Part shown: positions 27,001-36,000 of the stretch, in pieces
How the letters are laid out: each line of letters begins with the position of its first letter
Numbering within the stretch: position 1 is the stretch's first letter
Source: Sipunculus nudus
Taxonomy: Eukaryota; Annelida; Sipuncula; Golfingiida; Sipunculidae
NCBI GenBank assembly: GCA_026874595.1
Contig: CM049316.1
Coordinates: forward strand, 39,500,695 to 39,564,694
DNA: 64,000 nt
Direction of reading: 5' to 3'
Made by a program: the position numbers and the translations under genes
Notes under the pieces: model-generated
Databases searched by the model: none
The model's input: the letters and a program-made list of their open reading frames with translations, nothing else
Told to the model about the DNA's origin: nothing

Positions 27001-30000
27001 TATGATGATAGCTTAAATCATAAATCTAAATTCTTTAAAAGCTTTTAAAAAAATGTTCTTGTCAATATTAACCAAAGATAACCTGAAATCTAAATGTCTA
27101 GTGGCATGATGTAATAGATGCTGATAAATTTGGTGCCAGGCTAGATGTAACAGCATCACACAGCTAACATATATGGTAAAATGACTCAATTCAATCTCCA
27201 TAATTCAGCCAAAAATCATTCATGTGGAACCATTAACGACATTTATTATAAGAATAATTGTAGGGATTATTCTTGTAAAAGATGCTTCAGTGGCATCAGT
27301 CGAAAAACGTTTTGCAGGTTTATAACTCATATAGGAAGATACAGCAAACTGCCTAAGTTCATCTTCCCGTAACTCAGCCAAAAAGCACTGAACCAAAACC
27401 ATTCGAACAAACTTGAATTATCAACATCTGAGGATAATTAATGTGTGAGATTTAAGAATTTGGTCAAGTGGTTTTTGAGAAGAAGATCTTTGTAGCCACT
27501 GAGCTAATATGGGCTGTTATGGCATATGACTAAATTCAGCTTCCCGGGCCATAACTTAGCCAAATTCACTGAAAAGTGACCATTTGAACAAACTTCAGAA
27601 AGCACTACCATAGGATCATTTCTGTGCGATATTAAACATTTTGGCCATATGGTTTCAGAGAAGAAGTTTTTTGTAGCCCTCAGTGTGATACAGGCACTGA
27701 TGACCCCGTACAAAAAAGGCCGATGCAGGTGGCGCCACCAATACCTCAATTTCAGGTATGATTTATGTGACCAACATTGGCATAACATTTGGTGATGATA
27801 GCTCCAGCCGTTTCTGAGATTTAAATTTTAATATGCTTTTTTGCATAGGTAACAAAGTTCAACCTTCTGTAACTCGGCCAAAATTCTCTGAACTGGAACC
27901 ATTCGAACAAACTTGAGAAAGATTGTTCCAAGGATCATTTCTGTGAAATATTGAACAATTTGGCTGGACAGTTTCGGAGAAGAAGATTTTTAAAGCTTTT
28001 TTAGCTTTTTCCCTATAAAATCTAAGAAAATGCAGTTAGAAAAAAAAATAAACAAAATCCGATATAGTTGTTGGATGATTGATTATTTGCAAAATATTTG
28101 GTGATGCTAGCCCCTGCCGTTTTTGAGATAGCTATGGTTAACGTACAGACGACGCACGACGCACGACGCACGACACACAACGGACGACGCCGCACCATCG
28201 CATAAGCTCACAGGTTCGCTAAAAAAAAATAAAAATGTTGATGCGGGGGTTAAAATTGAGAACTATGCCTCCAATTTTTTGGCCTTATCACACTAACATG
28301 ATTCTTTTGTAATTAATCCATACTCATAGTCTGATGTTAAGACTACCAGCCCTTTACAGTGATAACTTTGTGACAGTAATGAAGGAAATCGCAGTGCAGT
28401 TTTTGACTAGACTGGTGTTACCACTCACCGTAGGCCCCAAAAAGTCCCACTGGAACGGCCATTTGTATCATATTTTCACAGACAGTACAAGTCATGGTTT
28501 CAGAGACGGTATTTTCCTACCATCTATTATAAAGCCAATTTAATATATAAACTGTTGAAACAGCAAGAAGATCATAAATACTATGGAAAGGAACATGGTG
28601 CCAGTATTGTATCAGTATCCACTCTGAATGAATAAAAGATTAGCTAGTAATATAAACATATTTAATTTACATTGGTTGTACAAAAATTATTCGCGGCATC
28701 ACTATGGCTCAAACTTTGGAGGTCCGTAGTTTGTAAGGGTGAAGGAAACCTGCGAACTCGGACAAACCACTGGCCTTTAACAGGACACTACATCCCTCTC
28801 TAACAGTCACACCAGGGATCAAACCCGAGTCGCCAGAGGAGAGTGTTTGAGAGTTGTACCACTCGACTGTCAAGGACACTGATGAACAGACTTCTCTGCA
28901 ACCTTTTATGAACAAAACAATGGCTCCTTACCTGTACGGGTGGCGTGAGGGAGTCTTCCCTATTTTTCATATAAACTGCTTGACTGTCCGGAGTCTTCTG
29001 ACCCTGAAATATTAAACAATACATTAAAAAAATGTTTAAAATGATACTAATGCTTACATCAAGTGCATGGAATGAACTTATCATAGCTGAAATTAGATAT
29101 CTCAAAACGCCCAACCTGCAGTTTTAAAATTCTGTTTGAAGGTATAGAAGGCGTTTTGGAAAAGGTTTGCATAGGTTTGCATAATTTATGAGTTTCATGG
29201 TCTAGGTAGAGCTGGTATGTTCACTCACCTGACAGACATAATCAAGTTACTACTTGTTTGTACAATCACCTGACAGACATTGTCTAATTACTGCTTGTAT
29301 GTAAACACACCTGACATACATTGTCTAGGTACTGCTGGTATGTACTCTCACCTGACAGACATGGTCTAGGTACTGCTGGTATGGACACTCACCTGACAGA
29401 CATGGTCTAATTACTGCTTGTATGAAACACACCTGACATACATTGTCTAGGTACTGCTGGTATGTACTCTCACCTGACAGACATGGTCTAGGTACTGCTG
29501 GTATGTACACTAACTTGACAGACATGGTCTAGGTACTGCTGGTGTGTACACTCACCTGACAGACATGGTCTAGGTACTGCTGGTGTGTACACTCACCTGA
29601 CAGACATGGTCAAGGTACTGCCGGTGTGTACACTCACCTGACAGACATGGTCAAGGTACTGCCGGTGTGTACACTCACCTGACAGACATGGTCAAGGTAC
29701 TGCCGGTGTGTAAACTCACCTGACAGACATGGTCAAGGTACTGCCGGTGTGTACACTCACCTGACAGACATGGTCAAGGTACTGCCGGTGTGTACACTCA
29801 CCTGACAGACATGGTCAAGGTACTGCCGGTGTGTACACTCACCTGACAGACATGGTCAAGGTACTGCCGGTGTGTACACTCACCTGACAGACATGGTCAA
29901 GGTACTGCCGGTGTGTACACTCACCTGACAGACATGGTCAAGGTACTGCCGGTGTGTACACTCACCTGACAGACATGGTCAAGGTACTGCCGGTGTGTAC

Positions 30001-33000
30001 ACTCACCTGACAGACATGGTCAAGGTACTGCCGGTGTGTACACTCACCTGACAGACATGGTCAAGGTACTGCCGGTGTGTACACTCACCTGACAGACATG
30101 GTCAAGGTACTGCCGGTGTGTACACTCACCTGACAGACATGGTCAAGGTGCTGCCGGTGTGTACACTCACCTGACAGACATTGTCTAGGTGCTGCCGGTA
30201 TTTACACTCACCTGACAGACATGGTCTAGGTACTGCCGGTATGTACACTCACCTGACAGACATGGTCTAGGTACTGCCGGTGTGTACACTCACCTGACAG
30301 ACATGGTCAAGGCACTGCCGGTGTGTACACTCACCTGACAGACATGGTCTAGGTGCTGCTGGTATTTACACTCACCTGACAGACATGGTCTAGGTACTGC
30401 TGGTATGTACACTCACCTGACAGACATGGTCTAGGTACTGCTGGTATGTGCGCAGTGCTTTTTCTGGATGTCTGTCTGCACCGGACAGGATCAACTGTAC
30501 ATCTAACTACAATGTAACAAGTGATCCGTGGGTCATGACGCTAAGCCGAATGACATGTTGACACTATGTCCTTGCACAGAAAACTAATTAAGGTAATGTA
30601 GGTTGCATCACTGTTCATGCATATTAGCTTAAGTTCATCAGGACCCATAAGCACAACAAATCTGATGACAAAACCAACCAGCCTTTCATGAGGAATCTCG
30701 TAATTTGTGTGTATTTTGCATTATTTTAGGGTGTTCAAACATATCCCAAAACTCTGAGAATATAGTGTGACCCAATTTCAGGTTTCTGGGGAGAACTTTT
30801 AAGGAACTCTCAGGATGTTAAGTTAGAAGATTCTGGGACAAAAGGTTATGATTTGTGCCCTACGTTGGTGTCAAATTTTCAATTATTCTGAGGTTTGCTT
30901 ATAAGCCCCATAGCTCAGAAAATATGGGTAACAGAGACCTAAATACACGTTTCCAAGGAGATTTTCATAGACCTCCCTGGATTTTAGGTTAGCAGATTCC
31001 AGGTCCAATGTTTATTATCTGTGCCCTGCTTTGGTATCAAAAATTTTAATTATGATGGGAGGTGCTTTTGACCACATTTTTTTAAGGTTAAAAAAATAGA
31101 GAAAAAAATCGAAAAATACAGGTGGCGCCACCATTCTGCAACAACTGATGTAACACCCCATGATCAATATCCATGCAAAGAATCATGGTGATCAATGCAT
31201 TAGTTATTCAGATACTTTAGCTTTTTTTATCAAATTTTTCGCTATTCTGTGGGGTACTTCGGAGCCCCCTAGCTAAGAATATGGGTAACAAAGACCTAAT
31301 TCCAGGTTTACAGGGAGACTTTTCATGAACTTTTCTGTATGTAAAGTAAGGAGATTCCAGGCCCAGCGGTTACAATTTTTGCGCAGTTAACAGATGACAG
31401 CATCTTTTAGGTCTCAAAAATAGAGAAAAAAATCGTAAAGAATAAAAAAATACAGGTGGCACCACCAGTCTGCAGAAACTGATGAAACACTCCATGATCA
31501 ATATCCATGCAAAGAATCATGGTGATTAATGCATTAGTTGTTCAGATACTTCAGCTTTTGTATCAAATTTTTCATTTTTCTGGGGGATGTTTCGGAGCCC
31601 CATAGCTTGAAGACTATGGATAACAGAGACCTAATTCCACATTTCCAAGGAGACTTTTCATGTACCTCTCTGGATGTAAAGTGAGAAAATTCCAGGTCCA
31701 GCGGTTATGATTTGTGCCCTGTTAACAGATGATGGCATCTTTTAAGGTCTAAAAAACAGAGAGAAAAATTCGTATAAATTGAAGAAATACAGGTGGCTCC
31801 ACCAGTCTAAACAATTTTCATTATTCTGGGGGGTGTTTGGAGCCCCATAGCCTGAAGAATATGGGAAACAGAGACCTAATTCCAGGTTTCCTAGGAGATT
31901 TTTCATGGACTTCTCTGGATGTAAAGTAAAAAGATTCCAGGTCCAGTGGATACGATTCGTGCCTTGTTAACGGACAGACGGCCAGAAGGCCGGATGGCCG
32001 GACAGCCGTCAGACAAAGAGTGATCGCTATAGCTCAGACGACTTACAGTCAGCTGAGCTAAAATTGTACAAAATATGAACCACAGGGTTCCCACCAGGCT
32101 ACTACAAAAATATCGGAATTTTATGCGAGCACTTGTGACAAAAATAGCAGTTTATAGGAATTGTTCAGCGTAAAATATAGGAGAATTTTCACTGCACAAT
32201 AGCATTTTACTCGGTTGCTTGCCATGACTATTAGTTCTTGTCGCAGCATCTAAATATTTATTACTATCAATTAGCTGTACTATAACACAAATGTTACTGT
32301 AACACGTAAATTCATAGTGCTACAGAAGAATGGATGATTTCAATGAGAAACGCAGGCGTAGATCCAGGGGGTGGGGGGGGTTGAGGGGTCGAGGCGTTCT
32401 GATAATTTTAGTATTGAAATTAAAATTTTACACTTTTTGGCCATATTGTTATTTTGTTAAATCTAAAATGTGTTAAAGCTCATTAGTACTCCATCCAACC
32501 CAAAAAAAATCCCTTGGGTTATAGATATGTTGATACAGAAGTTCATTCAGGGATCAGCTACAATGATAAATCTGGCCCCTGAACAGCAATTTTTACAGTA
32601 AATGGTCCAAAATGACCTTATTCATACTGAAACGCAGTATAGCAGAATCTATTTACTAGGGACCCATGGGTCTCGACTCATAGCTGAATGTTTTTATAAG
32701 GATATTTTTATGAGCTTGTTCAAAATGCGGTTCCTGCATATTTGACCCTCGCCATAGTGACATAAAAATTAATAGAGTCATATCTCTATTAGAAGTTGAG
32801 CCAACCAGAAAGATGAAAACTGGGATGTATCAAGAGGTAGGTGAATAGCTGGCTTTAAACAAATTTAATTAAAATAGGGGGATCATTTATCAAATTATAT
32901 CACGAGAAATAAGAAAGGTGGTCAGGGAGTACAAAGATCCGCCAAGGCGGCTCATTACCCCCATGTGGCATTATCAGAAATGCAACATTTTCCCTTATAA

Positions 33001-36000
33001 AATGGCTCCCATGCTGTATGTTCATTGATTTACTGACACCTTTAAGGGAAAACGGTACGTACGATCCTGTGTAAATAAACCTGTTATAAATCCCAAAAAA
33101 TCACCCGAAAAATTCAATTTATCTGTGTATCATTACGGAGCCATCCTGAAAATTGCATTAAAATCCGTCAATACCATTGTGAGTATGGTGCTCACAGACA
33201 AAGATACATACAAACAGAAAAAACTACTCCACCATACACAAATCTACCGCCGCCTGGCGGAGATAATTAGGACACCCAGACATATCACAGAGGCATTTAA
33301 ATGATACAGTTTTTATATAAATATGATCAATGTACCTCACAAAACCTCTGTATGACTGCTTGATGTGCAAGGGAGAGTTCAGGGAATCCGTTTTGGTCCG
33401 TCAAGAAGATATGTGTAGGAATAATCACAACCTTAATTGGTTCTCCGAACCATCGGTCAATAACACCAGGGTCCGGTAGATCTGCTGTCAACTCCAAGGC
33501 CACGCCCATTTTCTTGTGACTGTCACAGGCCGTGCGAAAAGTGTTCCACCTGGAAGAATAAACTCATCAGAATAAGGAAATTGCTAAATGATAGAACTAT
33601 ACCTTATGTTTGGTAACTATTCGATTGCTCTGCCTACACATATATAAACTGCTGGGGAAAAGTATCATCTCTGGGAAGCACGCATAAACTTATAATCTAC
33701 AAGCTGTTAGCGAGTACATGCGCTCCTGTTGACAAAGAAAAATAACATATAACCTTAGGTGGCTCTTTGCATATGTGTGATGTTGAAAGGTCAGTAATTG
33801 CTAAACACCATCTGCAAAAATCTGGCTCTTCTGTCTTTCCAAAATTCCGTTTGAAATGTGGTTGGATTATTTTCTCGACCCCAATGTTATACATAAGTGG
33901 TTATAAACAAATCACCTCCGTGCTGTTGGATCGGGAATTTCTGCTCTATTTTTATTCAAGCATTGTGCATTCTGTAGCATTTATTAACCAGAAGTAATGA
34001 AAATCTGGATTTTAATAAATGAACAAAGCTAGTTTCCTATCAGACAACAAACAAATGTGTATGTCTATGGTACAGTCAACTGAGATAAAGTATACCTACC
34101 ACTTCCACGTGTCATGTTTCTTTTTTCGTTCTCCTTCAAGTTCCCCCATGCCAACATGACCTTCACAGCAGTCCTCAACATCATCTTCTTTAGATGTGAT
34201 GGGAACCCGCATCCAAAACTGACAAAAAGTGACGTCTAATTTGATAAACTGCACAATAACTCCTGAACTTTCATAAATGTTCTTATCAGGTAAGTAGTCG
34301 AATTCACATTTCTGATATAGCTCAATGAGCCATACCATAACACACACTATATGTGTAAAAATTTATTTTGAGAAATAACTTTGCCGTGTTTTAATACCTA
34401 GAAAAAATGTATCTATGTTAACCAAAGGTTCAAATGTAAACAAAAATTCCAATCACATGACAGCCAGAACCGTGCTGGACCAAGTAAAATTTAACTTAAA
34501 TTTAATTGTGATCACTTAAATTTTATTAACATCCATATATTTTATTTCATTATTTTAGGAATTTAGTTTTTGAAATTCATAAATTTCAGTTACAGGATTT
34601 ACTTTCATTTGAGAAAATCAACCTGGTTGATAAGTCAGAGGATTACAGATATTGAAATAATGGACACAAAATTTCAAATATTAAAACATATTGCCGAAAA
34701 CTAAAACTGCAGCTTCCACAGCTTTCATTTCATTTTACGCAACCAAACTGGCAGACAAGTTTGCGGAGTTAGGAAATATTCCTTTGCTTTGAAAGAAACA
34801 GGGTTACAGTGATCCAGTTTCATGTATGATAAATGACTTTCCCCCTACCTAAATGTCTGCAAAATTCCAGGTCTGATCCTTAAAAGGTTTTGCTGAATGC
34901 CAAGTCAACAGACATCCAATGGACTAGGAGTCATCAACTTAACTAAGAGCTATGCCCTAAACACGTATGTATACTGACCTGACGGTTGCGTCCCCTATAT
35001 GAACTTAATGATAAATAATCATTAAGCATGCAGGCCAGGTTGATATTGTGAGGTCCTTGTAGCTCCACCATTGTCGCTAGTACGTTCAGATGGCAGGTAA
35101 AATGAAGCTCCTGATTAAAGGCCTGAGGAGCAAAATATTTCACTCAGATACTGCATATAATTACTCACACCGACGAACTGGGATTACACATCCCAAGCAT
35201 CATGATTTTAATTTTTCTTAAATATACTTAAAATATCCCAGTGTTATGAATACTTTAACCGTTATCATGTTACATGGTTATTCTTAATGGCAAAACAAGT
35301 TAATAAAACCAAGAAATTTTTCCTTAAACATTATCTAAAACATACTTCACTGGACAAATATAAGCAAATTCCCACTAACAGGGAATAGGACGAAATAGGT
35401 CCAAGCCAAAATGTTAAGATATTGATTGAATTTGGGGAAAAGTCTTGGCGTAATTATTTATCTTTCACGCAAGATTTTGCATATTTTTATATTATAATGA
35501 TTATTGCACTTCATATTGTTACATGTATCTGTTTTATAGTGTTACATGTATCTTTTTGTTATGCGCAGGGATTAGCGTAGGGTTCTGTTTCGTGTTAGGC
35601 TCAAGCCCTGGGCGTTGCTATGGCGTTTAGAGACACAGCGCTCGGTGTATTCCGTACTGGTTGAACCCTGACGAGTAGGACACAGCGCTCGTGCTAATCT
35701 GGAATTTTCTGGGCTGTTCGTGCTCTTTGAGCGCGTGTGTATTGTGTATTGTTGTGTTCTTTGGGATGTTCGGGAAATAGAAGTTTCTAGGCTTTGTGTG
35801 AAAAAGCTATAAATTAGGGGCTGTGTTCAGAGACAGCAGAAAGGGAAAAAACAGGGAGCACTAAGAGTGTTACCTTCTTGTCAGTATGTGGACCTTCCCG
35901 ATAAGTGCAGTTTTGTCAGATATTTAATACAGATTGATACGGACTGTCTCCAATTTCCTTTGGATTATTACTGTTTACGTGGATCATTGGTTTTAAACTA

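Noticed and set aside
29215-30450. CRISPR-like regular repeat array
   Set aside because: The units are contiguous 41-bp tandem repeats without unique spacers, and the sequence derives from a PRMT5 exon end.
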